Below are positions 7,070 through 14,643 of a stretch of 16,987 bases of DNA, piece by piece. Each line of letters starts with the position of its first letter. Positions within the stretch are counted from its first letter, which is position 1. The DNA comes from Anaerolineae bacterium (GTDB taxonomy: Bacteria; Chloroflexota; Anaerolineae; B4-G1; SLSP01). The stretch covers positions 1 through 16,987 of the forward strand of contig JAFGNI010000714.1 in the NCBI GenBank assembly GCA_016927095.1, written 5' to 3'. The notes beneath the pieces are model-generated. The model had not been told where the DNA came from. It ran no database searches and worked only from the letters and a program-made list of their open reading frames with translations. Both the position numbers and the translations under genes were made by a program.

Positions 7070-8788
7070 CTAAGTGCTCGTTTCGAGCGCCAAGATGCGG
7101 CGCAGCACCGCTACCGTCGTCGCGTAGGTGGGATCCATGCCGTAATAGGAGAGATTGCGGGTGCCCAGATTGCGGCCCTTACTGATCGGGGTGTCCGAGG
7201 CGTAGTGAAGGACGCCAACCTCAAAGGGCACAGGGTAGAGATTGACTAGCTCATCGTTGGGATAGCGCCGGGGTCGGATGAATTCGTAGAGCGCGGAGAG
7301 ATAGGGCCCCGACTCCATCTCCACATCGGTGTAGCCGTGGCGCAGGAACGACTCCATGTACTCCCGGTTCTGGAGAAAGGTGCCGTGGACGGCGATGGCG
7401 CGCTGGTTGTCCAGCACGTCGCCATAGACCAGATAAGGCGCCACGTGTTGGGCCGTGAAGACGTTGTTGAACAGGTAGGTATTGCTCGAGTGCTCGTCGT
7501 AGACGACGTTGGGAATCAGCACGTCACCGATCCGCCCGTTCAATGTCGCCGCCTTGCCAATCATGTAAGCACCACGTAACTCGCCGACGTTGACCGCGAT
7601 ACGCGAAAGCAGATGGTACGCAGCCAATCCCAAAGGATAGTCGATGTTCAGGATGACCGCCCGGGTCTCCTTCAGACGATCCAAAGTCAACCGTCCCACG
7701 ATACGGATATCGAGGTTTTCGGGCTCCAGCTGTGATAAATCGATGACCTGCACCTCCAGGTCAAAGGTATGTTGGCTGGGGATACGGGTGACCCCGTGGC
7801 TGGCCTCGAAGGCGTCGCGCTCTGCCAGAAGCTGGGCGCCCTCTGGCGCCTGCAAGTACTTCTTCAGCACATAGTAGAGGAAGTTGGACCAGTTGCTGGG
7901 CACGCGCTGCTGCTGGATCCGCGACGCCTCCTCGCCCAGCTCTGCGTCGACGTCTGAAGCGACGTAGTGTAGTAGCTCATCCTCGTGCTTCTGGGCGAAG
8001 CAGGTCACCATGTTCGCCAGGCTATGAGTGTTGCTGGAAACGAAATAGATCGGACGCTCGGAGAGATCGAAGGGTACCCGATCGTTGACACGATCCCACC
8101 ACTTCTGCGTGGCGCGGCGATACTCGACATGGGAGCCTGCCAGCAACGTCACCGACATCCGTTTCCGCCCGGCGCCAATCCTCGCCAGGAGATCGGCGAA
8201 AACATCACCCCAAATCGTCTGCAAGCGCTGCCAATCGTCATCGGAGAGCTGGAGAACGCGCTGGGTCTCGGCACAGATCTCGCCTCCCCAGGTGCCGGCC
8301 TCCACACAGGCCTGAAGCCGGTCCGCCAATCCGGCCTGCAGCCCGATCAAGGTGTTCATCTTGTTCCACTCCACCTGGAACGCGGTCAGCATCGGCACGA
8401 TATCGTCGATATCAGAGATGCTGGCGATATAGACCGCCAACGTCTCATCGCCATCATAGTACATGCGGCGTCGCCGGGCGGGAGCGGTGGCAATCTCCCA
8501 GGACTCGACTTCCGGATAGCCTCGTCGTTTGAAGACGGCCTCGCTCTGACCCAAGACAACCTGGCGGACATCCAGGATGCAGTCCGGCAGTCGAAGGCTG
8601 GCGTAGACGAAGGCGGACATATCCGGGGCCTCCGCCTCCGCGTTTGGGTGGAGCAGCGACCCCATCGCGTTATGGGTCTCCTCCAGCGTGCGAATCTGAA
8701 CCGCATCTGTCGTCCGCAGGAGGGAGTAGTAGGTGCGCATGTAGAGGGTGATCTTGTCCCCATCCCGATTGGGAACTGTCCGTCTCAT
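7070..8788 (-). CDS. Uncharacterised protein with C-terminal nucleoside phosphorylase/AMP nucleosidase-like domain
   Basis: The 572-aa protein carries no name I can assign with certainty. The N-terminal 370 residues (TLYMRTYYSLLRTT at 14-27; VYASLRLPDCILDV at 61-74; YFVSSNTHSLANM at 248-260) match nothing I know. The last 200 residues follow the PNP/UDP-phosphorylase superfamily order: a helix-strand core (VILNIDYPLGLAAYHLL, 378-394), GKAATLNGRIGDVLIPN (411-427, cf. 'G.agGl.p...iGD.vi'), VEMESGPYLSAL (489-500, cf. 'vdMEsaa.aa') and YASDTP (529-534, cf. 'cvSDkP'). Glu492 and Asp532 sit where the ribose-binding Glu and catalytic Asp lie in nucleosidases, and the tail (YATTVAVLRRIL) resembles AMP nucleosidase ends. 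It probably cleaves or binds a purine nucleoside or nucleotide. Start: ATG 8788 overlaps the previous stop as ATGA; the open frame extends to 8950 only inside the Fe-S gene. It sits between the two hydroxylase subunits. Confidence 0.85.
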   Translation of the reverse strand: MRRTVPNRDGDKITLYMRTYYSLLRTTDAVQIRTLEETHNAMGSLLHPNAEAEAPDMSAFVYASLRLPDCILDVRQVVLGQSEAVFKRRGYPEVESWEIATAPARRRRMYYDGDETLAVYIASISDIDDIVPMLTAFQVEWNKMNTLIGLQAGLADRLQACVEAGTWGGEICAETQRVLQLSDDDWQRLQTIWGDVFADLLARIGAGRKRMSVTLLAGSHVEYRRATQKWWDRVNDRVPFDLSERPIYFVSSNTHSLANMVTCFAQKHEDELLHYVASDVDAELGEEASRIQQQRVPSNWSNFLYYVLKKYLQAPEGAQLLAERDAFEASHGVTRIPSQHTFDLEVQVIDLSQLEPENLDIRIVGRLTLDRLKETRAVILNIDYPLGLAAYHLLSRIAVNVGELRGAYMIGKAATLNGRIGDVLIPNVVYDEHSSNTYLFNNVFTAQHVAPYLVYGDVLDNQRAIAVHGTFLQNREYMESFLRHGYTDVEMESGPYLSALYEFIRPRRYPNDELVNLYPVPFEVGVLHYASDTPISKGRNLGTRNLSYYGMDPTYATTVAVLRRILALETST

Positions 8789-10230
8789 CGTCTTGCGGCC
8801 TTCTCCACGGCGGTGATGATCTTGTAGTAGCCGGTACACCGGCAGAGGTTGCCGCTCAACGCCGTCTTGATCTGCTCGCGGTCGGGGGCGGGGAACTCCT
8901 CCAGCAGCTTCGCCGCGCTCATCACAAATCCCGGCGTGCAGTAGCCACATTGCACAGCATCTTCCTCGACAAAGGCCTCCTGCACGGGGTGCAACTCACC
9001 TTCAGCAGAGAGTCCCTCAATCGTCTCGATGTGAGCGCCATGGGCCCGCGGTGCCGGCGTCAGACAAGCTAGCGTCGCGATGCCGTCGAGCCAGACCGTA
9101 CAGGACCCGCACTCGCCCTCCTCACAACCCGCTTTGGAGCCGGTGAGGCCAAGATCCTCACGCAGCATGCGGAGCAGCGTCTTGCCGTTGGCGCCTCGGA
9201 CTGTAACATTCTCCCCGTTCACCACCGTCTGGATCGGCTCGTCGCCGTCAGCGTGATGCGCGATAGTCGGGCCACTCAGGCGAGGACAACGCCGCGTCTT
9301 GCCCCAGAGCTTCACCATCGAGGACGGCTCCGGCATGCCCATCCGCAGGTCGCCTGCGCGAATGTGCTCCAGCGCCCGCCGGGTGAGAGCCGCGACCTCC
9401 TCCTCGCGGTACCACGCCGAGCCCCGCACGTCATCGATCGGGCGCGACGCCTCGCGCGCGCGCAACGCAGCCCGGGCGATGCGTTCGTCGGTGAGCGCAC
9501 CACCGGCCAGTGCGGCTTCAGCCTCGCGCGCCCGTATGATGGTCGGGGCGACACTTCCCAAAGCAATGCGCGCATCGGTGATGGCAGGAGCACCCTCTCC
9601 CGAACTGCCATCCTGCATCGTGATGACCACGGCGATGTTGGTCACGGCAATCGCTAGGATCCGCCGCAGGCCGATCTTCAAGTAGATCCCCGACTGGGCT
9701 TCGGTCAATGCGGGAAAGGCAATGTCGGTCAGCAGCTCATCGGGTTCCATCACCGTGCGCCGCACGCCCTTGTAGAAGTCAGCGATCGGCACTTCGCGGC
9801 TGCCGCGCGTGCTGCGCAGCGTCAGCCGGGCATCTAGCGCCCAGAGCGCCGTGATCGTGTCATTGGCAGGGGAGGCGGTGACCAGATTGCCGGCGATGGT
9901 ACCGCGGTTGCGCAAGGCCGGAGCCCCAACCCACCAACAGGCCTGTGCCAGCGGCAGCGCGTGCTCCTGCAGAAGCGGCGAAGCAGCAGCCTGGGCATGG
10001 GTGACCATCGGCCCCAGGTAGATCGTGCCCTCGTCGTCCTGGCGGATCCGGTTGAGACCGCCCACCCGGGTGATGTCGACCACCACATCGGGGGCGCGTG
10101 TGCCGTTCTGGATCTCGATAATGAGATCGGTGCCCCCGGCCATGATGCGCGCGCGCTCCCCATGCTCGGCCAAGGTACTGACGACATCCTCAACAGAGGT
10201 CGCCGTGTAGTAAGTCTGCCAAAGCCTCAT
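8785..10230 (-). CDS. Fused FAD-binding and [2Fe-2S] subunit of xanthine dehydrogenase-type hydroxylase
   Basis: The 481-aa protein joins two electron-transfer modules usually made as separate subunits in bacteria. Residues 1-290 are the FAD domain (CoxM/XdhB type): AGGTDLIIEI at 31-40 and APALRNRGTIAGNLVTASPA at 103-122, plus the CO-dehydrogenase flavoprotein C-terminal region (LKIGLRRILAIAVTN, 184-198). After a linker with basic and Pro residues (295-330) comes the ferredoxin module. Cys369, 374, 377 and 389 form the plant-type cluster; Cys428, 431, 463 and 465 (QCGYCTPGF, NLCRCTGYYKI) form the helical-domain cluster. All eight ligands are present. The order FAD-then-Fe-S is opposite to that of eukaryotic XDH. 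Electrons would pass from Moco in the 4705-7038 product through the two clusters to FAD. ATG 10230 follows GGAGAA; the stop overlaps the next start (ATGA). Equivalent bacterial genes are often called xdhB and xdhC or cutM and cutS. Confidence 0.92.
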   Translation of the reverse strand: MRLWQTYYTATSVEDVVSTLAEHGERARIMAGGTDLIIEIQNGTRAPDVVVDITRVGGLNRIRQDDEGTIYLGPMVTHAQAAASPLLQEHALPLAQACWWVGAPALRNRGTIAGNLVTASPANDTITALWALDARLTLRSTRGSREVPIADFYKGVRRTVMEPDELLTDIAFPALTEAQSGIYLKIGLRRILAIAVTNIAVVITMQDGSSGEGAPAITDARIALGSVAPTIIRAREAEAALAGGALTDERIARAALRAREASRPIDDVRGSAWYREEEVAALTRRALEHIRAGDLRMGMPEPSSMVKLWGKTRRCPRLSGPTIAHHADGDEPIQTVVNGENVTVRGANGKTLLRMLREDLGLTGSKAGCEEGECGSCTVWLDGIATLACLTPAPRAHGAHIETIEGLSAEGELHPVQEAFVEEDAVQCGYCTPGFVMSAAKLLEEFPAPDREQIKTALSGNLCRCTGYYKIITAVEKAARR

Positions 10231-10242
10231 CGCGATTCTCCT

Positions 10243-11211
10243 TCACTCGCCCCTGCGAGGCGCCACCCCGTGGGATTCACTGCGTCTCACCTCGCGGACC
10301 GTGTAAAGCGGGCGCTCCCGCACCTCGTCATAGATGCGACCGATGTACTCGCCGAGAATCCCCACCATCACCAGTTGCACGCCGCCGGTGAAAAGCACGA
10401 GGCTGGCGGTCATGCCCTGCCCCGCCAACGGGGCGTCACCACCCAGCCGTAGGATGAGCAAGATGATGGCCAACACAAGGCCGAGGGCCACCGCCGTGAA
10501 GCCGGACCAGAGCGAGAGTCTGAGGGGAAGGAAGGAATAGCCCGTGATCGCGTCGATCGCCAGGCGCATCATCTTGCGGAGCGTGTATTTCGTCTGTCCC
10601 GCCTTGCGCGCCAGGCGGCGGTAGGGGACCCCTGCCTGCCGGAAGCCCACCCACGAGGTCATCGCCCGGACAAACCTGCTGTGCTCGCGCATGGCGCGCA
10701 GGTAGGCCAGCGCTTTGCGATCCAGGAGGCGGAAGTCGCCGGCCTCCATCGGGATCGTCACACTGGTCAGACGTTGGATCATCCGGTAAAAAAGCGTTGC
10801 GGTGAAGAGCTTGAACCAGCTCTCCCCCTCCCGCTCCGACCGCACACCGTAGACAACCTCGTAGCCCTCACGCCACTTGACGATCAGATCCGGAATAACC
10901 TCCGGGGGATCCTGGAGATCCGAATCGATCGTCACCACCGCAGCCCCCCGCGCGTAATCCATACCCGCCGTGATAGCCAATTGGTGCCCGAAGTTGCGGG
11001 CGAAGTGCACAACGACCACGTGCTCGGGGTCCTCTGCTTGGAGGGCATCGAGCAACTGCGGAGTCTGGTCGCGGCTGCCATCGTCGACCAGGACGAGCTC
11101 CCACGGCTCGCCAAGCGGCGCCATCGCGGCGCCGACCCGCTGGTGAAACTCGCGGATCAGCGCCTCTTCGTTATAGACTGGTGCCACGACCGAGATCACC
11201 GGATCCATCAT
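10243..11211 (-). CDS. GT2 glycosyltransferase, polyprenyl-phosphate type (GtrB/DPM1-like)
   Basis: The 322-aa enzyme probably transfers a sugar from a nucleotide sugar to polyprenyl phosphate on the inner membrane face. Domains: a GT-A fold at residues 5-230 with VVAPVYNEE (8-16), LVDDGSRD (41-48) and the metal-binding DSDLQDPP (96-103); GDFRLLDRKA (158-167); RKAGQTKYTLRKM (202-214). Two membrane spans follow (about 234-256 and 268-289), then the family signature GEYIGRIYDEVRERPLY (287-303) and a basic tail. Length is normal for the family. Start: ATG 11211 has GAGGTGA six bases upstream; the longer frame from GTG 11220 would overlap this SD, so the shorter form is chosen. It begins 61 bp after the PLP-enzyme gene and ends 12 bp before the FAD/Fe-S gene, whose SD lies in the gap. 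Its role in an otherwise catabolic operon is unclear. Confidence 0.9.
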   Translation of the reverse strand: MMDPVISVVAPVYNEEALIREFHQRVGAAMAPLGEPWELVLVDDGSRDQTPQLLDALQAEDPEHVVVVHFARNFGHQLAITAGMDYARGAAVVTIDSDLQDPPEVIPDLIVKWREGYEVVYGVRSEREGESWFKLFTATLFYRMIQRLTSVTIPMEAGDFRLLDRKALAYLRAMREHSRFVRAMTSWVGFRQAGVPYRRLARKAGQTKYTLRKMMRLAIDAITGYSFLPLRLSLWSGFTAVALGLVLAIILLILRLGGDAPLAGQGMTASLVLFTGGVQLVMVGILGEYIGRIYDEVRERPLYTVREVRRSESHGVAPRRGE

Positions 11212-11272
11212 CCACTTCACCTCGTCTGCCTGCGCACACTGAGAGCGCGACGTTGCGCGTTAGTATACCGCC

Positions 11273-12739
11273 CTAAGAGAGCAGGCCAACCCGTTCATTG
11301 AACTCCATGATCAGCTCATCCATCGTGGCGATCTGGCCCTGGATGCTTGTCCAGTAGTCCTCCTGGTACCACTGCGCTTGAATCTCCTCGTAGGTCTTGC
11401 CCTGCTGTTCGACCCAGGTGTAGTACTTGAGGTTGTGAACGCGTTTGCGATCCTGGTAGGTCAGCTCGGCCATATGGCTAGTGTTCTCGCCCAGCAGATA
11501 GCGCTCATAGTCAGCGGCAGCCTCGAGCTCGGTGTACTCACCGTGGGCCTCGCGCAGCTCCCGCAGCCGGCTTTGGTAAAGCTCCATCGAGTCGGTCCAG
11601 ACCGTCAGGATCACATCCTGGCTGGTGAGCTCGAACCACTTGGCTGCCTTGATCGCCGAAAGGACATTGGCCACGCTGGAGATACCCATCAGGTCGAGCT
11701 GGTCAACGAAGTCAGCGGGCACACCTCGCTTCTTGAGATGGGCACGGCCTGCTGGTTCGTTGAAGAGGCGGATCAGGTCGATCGTCGCCTGATCATCGAT
11801 CGCGGTGACCACGTCGGTGTGCTTCACGTTGTGGATCCAGGGGACGTGCTTATCGCCGATGCCCTCAATGCGGTGTGCGCCGAAGCCGTTCTGGAGCAGC
11901 GTGGGGCACTGCAGCGCCTCACTGGCGAAGACTTTGGCTCGCGGGAACTGCTGCTTGAGGTAATCTCCGCAGGCGATCGTCCCACCAGAGCCCGTGTTCG
12001 ACGCGACACCGTAGAAACGTTCGCCCGTGCGCAGCTCTTGAGCCAGGACCTCCTCCATCGCGTGGCCGGTCACCTCGTAGTGCCAGAGGTAGTTGCCGAA
12101 CTCATCGAACTGGTTGAAGATGACGATCGCATCCTCGCGCTCGCGCTTCAGTTCTTTGCACTTATCGAAGATCTCCTTGACATTGGACTCGCTGCCCGGC
12201 GTCGCGATCACCTCGCCGGAGACCGTGGACAGCCACTCGAAGCGCTCGCGGCTCATCTCCTCCGGCAGAATCGCCACGGACTCACAGGCCAGCAGTGTCG
12301 AGTCGTATGCACCACCCCGGCAGTAATTGCCCGTTGACGGCCAAACTGCTTTCTGCCAGGTTGGGTCAAACTGGCCGGTCACCAGCCGCGGCACAAGACA
12401 GCCGAAGGCGGCACCGACCTTATGCGCGCCGGTGGGGAACCACTTGCCCACCAACGCGATGATCCGCGCATCCACACCGGTGAGCTCGTGCGGTATCTCC
12501 ACGTAGTTCACGCCACCGAACTGCCCGCCTTCCGGGACGGGCTCGTTCTTCCACGTAATCCGAAATAGGTTGCGGGGCGTGATGTCCCACAACCCAATCT
12601 GAGCGAGCTCCGCCTTGATGCGATCGGGGATCAGCTCCGGGTGCTTTTGCTGTTCAAAGGTGGGAATGATGATATTGCGCTCCCGCGCGCGCGCGACGGC
12701 GTGCTCAAGGCCCTGTGGGTTCAATGTCAGATCGATCAT
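11273..12739 (-). CDS. Fold-type II PLP-dependent enzyme (cysteine synthase/threonine dehydratase superfamily), function unknown
   Basis: The 488-aa protein shows the core of the tryptophan-synthase-beta superfamily in diverged form. Lys107 in TGAHKVGAA is the probable Schiff-base lysine, PSTGNYCRGGAY (134-145) the substrate loop (cf. S/T-G-N), and SNTGSGGTIACG (247-258) the PLP-phosphate loop (cf. GTGGT). Family members usually have 300-420 aa. Here an N-terminal extension of about 90 residues (with WDITPRNLFRITW, 51-63) and an acidic, aromatic C-terminal stretch (about 400-488, with NLKYYTWVEQQGKTYEEIQAQWYQEDYW split over 436-463) are added. It should catalyse a beta-elimination or replacement, or a lyase step, on an amino acid; a role like diaminopropionate ammonia-lyase in purine degradation is possible, but its known motifs do not match closely. 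ATG 12739 overlaps the GH63 stop (ATGA), implying translational coupling. Confidence is high for the fold and low for the reaction. Confidence 0.88.
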   Translation of the reverse strand: MIDLTLNPQGLEHAVARARERNIIIPTFEQQKHPELIPDRIKAELAQIGLWDITPRNLFRITWKNEPVPEGGQFGGVNYVEIPHELTGVDARIIALVGKWFPTGAHKVGAAFGCLVPRLVTGQFDPTWQKAVWPSTGNYCRGGAYDSTLLACESVAILPEEMSRERFEWLSTVSGEVIATPGSESNVKEIFDKCKELKREREDAIVIFNQFDEFGNYLWHYEVTGHAMEEVLAQELRTGERFYGVASNTGSGGTIACGDYLKQQFPRAKVFASEALQCPTLLQNGFGAHRIEGIGDKHVPWIHNVKHTDVVTAIDDQATIDLIRLFNEPAGRAHLKKRGVPADFVDQLDLMGISSVANVLSAIKAAKWFELTSQDVILTVWTDSMELYQSRLRELREAHGEYTELEAAADYERYLLGENTSHMAELTYQDRKRVHNLKYYTWVEQQGKTYEEIQAQWYQEDYWTSIQGQIATMDELIMEFNERVGLLS

Positions 12740-14604
12740 GCTTCTGCGTCTCCCATTCTGTTCTCAAGTGGTGTTTCCGGGCCGGGCATTGCCCCGGCCT
12801 CAATGAACGATATCAAGCCCAGCAGTCCTCCCCAATGGTAGAAGCGATCGCTGTTAGGGAGGTCACAGCCCTCTCCGGTATCCGGGTTGTAGTTCTCGTG
12901 AACGTGGCCTTTGTCCAACCACTCCTTGAGAAGGAGCTGTTGGGATTTCTGCGCCAAGTCAGCTCGTGCCTGGGGCAGATCATAGCGCCGCAAGCCCAGA
13001 TAGACCAGGAAGTTCATCGGCGCCCAAATACGTCCCCGCCAATAGGTTTGCTCGGGATAGGCCGGGTCATTGCGCGCGATAGAGGGCAGGATCCAGTCGC
13101 CCCAGAACTCCTCGGCGTTGTAGAAGTGGTCGACCATCATCCGCTCAGCCTGCGCCTGGCTCGGCGCATCGGCAAGGAGCGCATAGAAGTTCGTAGGCGA
13201 AAGGCGATGGCTCGATTCGCCCGTGTCGGTGCGACGGTTGAGGAAAATCCCTTCCTCGTCATTCCAGAGCGCACGCAGGGCCTCCCGGAAGGCAGCAGCA
13301 CGGGTGCGCAACTCGTCTGCCACGTGCGAACGCGACAGCACCACCGCGATATCAGCCAGCGCTTCACAGTCCATCACATACATCGCGGTGAGACCAACAT
13401 CGGCAAGCTGCATCAAATGGGTCGTCCTATCGTAGGGAATATCATCGTACATCGGCGAGTTGTCCAGACCCGATTCCAGCGCCGCGCCGAGACGATCTCC
13501 CACGCCGTGAAGCTCCCAGTACGCATTGGCCAGCGGCTCGTAAGGGTCCGAGCCCCAACAGAGCAATCCCTCGTGCTCACGATGGGCGACCCACCAATGA
13601 TTCCACTCAAGCAGATCGTCGAAGACCTCCTCCAGCAACCAGAGGTCGCCGAACTTCCGGTAGAGCTCACGGATCACCAGCGAGCCGACGGGCGGCTGGG
13701 AGCGATCGCGGCTCTTGAGGTTGTTCACCGTGCCGAAGTTGGGGATGAACCCCCGCTCCGTCTTCTCGCGCGTGATCTCGACGGCGTTGGCATAGGCTAG
13801 GTCCCGGTTGTCGATCGCGGCGAGGTAGGCGGCAAAGTAAGTATCCCAGTCAAAGAGCACAAAGCCGCCCCAATCGACATTCCAGATCCGGCTGACCGGC
13901 GAGACGACCCGATTGTGCTCCGGCTCGTAGATTGTGTCCCAGGCCATACACGTCTGCACGGCGGCGTAGACGTCGGCCAGTCCGCCAAAAGAGGCGACAT
14001 AGGCCTCGTGCTCCGTGCGCCGGGCGGCAAGCAAGGCGCGGATCTCCTCCACCGTCCGGCGCCGGCCCGTGGACACGCCCACCGGCGCTATGAGGGACAT
14101 CGCCAGGTAGGGCGTCTGGACGGGGATATAGGGATCGGTGACACTTTCCGCCGTGCCGTAGACGACAATCGTGCGCTGCGGTCCGTGGCCCATCAGCATC
14201 TCGTTCTCGCGGGTCATTGTGCCCGGTCGGTCCCACAGCATCCCGAGCGCCACGACGAGAAGGGGAGCCAGCCGGTGCTCTGTCGTGGGAGTGACCAGAA
14301 TCACGAGATCACCGTCGTCCTCGCCAGCCGTGGCGCTCTGTACGAGCACCTCGATACCCTGCCAGCTCAAGGTCAGCTCGGTGTAGCGACCGTCATAGGT
14401 GCGCAGGCCCGGATGGATGCGTTCCTCGCCCTCGCCGCGCCTGCCAATCAGCGCCTCTTTGCGATAGTGACGCGAGGCGCGGTCCTTCAGCCCAAAGTTC
14501 AAGGCAAAGCCCTCTGGCATCAAGACGTGCGACAGCACGCTGCGGGTATTCCAGGTGTTCCACCCCTGTGCCAGACGAGCCTGAAGCTCCTCGTAAGCTG
14601 CCAT
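12736..14604 (-). CDS. GH63-type glycoside hydrolase (glucosidase/mannosylglycerate hydrolase-like)
   Basis: The 622-aa protein has the (alpha/alpha)6-barrel signatures of family GH63, inverting alpha-glucosidase-like enzymes. The N-terminal beta-rich domain (about 1-190, from GWNTWNTRSVLSHVLMP at 14-30) contacts the barrel that begins near 205. FDWDTYFAAY (251-260) carries the probable acid Asp254, ESGLDNSPMYDD (377-388) is the characteristic sugar-site motif, YWRGRIWAPMNFLVYLGL (521-538) follows, and HENYNPDTGEG (569-579) carries the probable base Glu570. No signal peptide is present, so it acts in the cytoplasm, like bacterial mannosylglycerate or glucosylglycerate hydrolases rather than ER glucosidase I. 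ATG 14604 has AGGAGA upstream with longer than ideal spacing. It begins 39 bp after the threonine-synthase-like gene and overlaps the PLP-enzyme gene by ATGA. The substrate cannot be read from the sequence; compatible-solute turnover is a reasonable guess. Confidence 0.88.
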   Translation of the reverse strand: MAAYEELQARLAQGWNTWNTRSVLSHVLMPEGFALNFGLKDRASRHYRKEALIGRRGEGEERIHPGLRTYDGRYTELTLSWQGIEVLVQSATAGEDDGDLVILVTPTTEHRLAPLLVVALGMLWDRPGTMTRENEMLMGHGPQRTIVVYGTAESVTDPYIPVQTPYLAMSLIAPVGVSTGRRRTVEEIRALLAARRTEHEAYVASFGGLADVYAAVQTCMAWDTIYEPEHNRVVSPVSRIWNVDWGGFVLFDWDTYFAAYLAAIDNRDLAYANAVEITREKTERGFIPNFGTVNNLKSRDRSQPPVGSLVIRELYRKFGDLWLLEEVFDDLLEWNHWWVAHREHEGLLCWGSDPYEPLANAYWELHGVGDRLGAALESGLDNSPMYDDIPYDRTTHLMQLADVGLTAMYVMDCEALADIAVVLSRSHVADELRTRAAAFREALRALWNDEEGIFLNRRTDTGESSHRLSPTNFYALLADAPSQAQAERMMVDHFYNAEEFWGDWILPSIARNDPAYPEQTYWRGRIWAPMNFLVYLGLRRYDLPQARADLAQKSQQLLLKEWLDKGHVHENYNPDTGEGCDLPNSDRFYHWGGLLGLISFIEAGAMPGPETPLENRMGDAEA

Positions 14605-14643
14605 AGATTCCCTATCTCCTGCCCAGCGGTCACGCGAACATGG

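Noticed and set aside
7985..8827. 280-codon plus-strand open frame opposite the nucleosidase-like gene
   Set aside because: The minus-strand frame has family motifs and operon overlap; the plus frame has neither.
8789..8950. Longer start of the nucleosidase-like protein
   Set aside because: The extra 54 codons lie wholly inside the Fe-S domain gene; ATG 8788 with ATGA overlap is a far better start.
11378..12337. 319-codon plus-strand open frame opposite the PLP-enzyme gene
   Set aside because: It mirrors a gene with intact PLP motifs and has a biased Leu/Val/Asp content typical of antisense frames.
12684..12695. Alternating CG run (possible Z-DNA)
   Set aside because: It encodes Arg/Ala codons of the PLP enzyme in GC-rich DNA; a similar short run occurs near 9453, so this is composition and not a site.
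12715..13800. 361-codon plus-strand open frame opposite the GH63 gene
   Set aside because: It is antisense to a protein with clear GH63 motifs; long shadow frames are expected in GC-rich genes. It has no SD and no recognisable domain.
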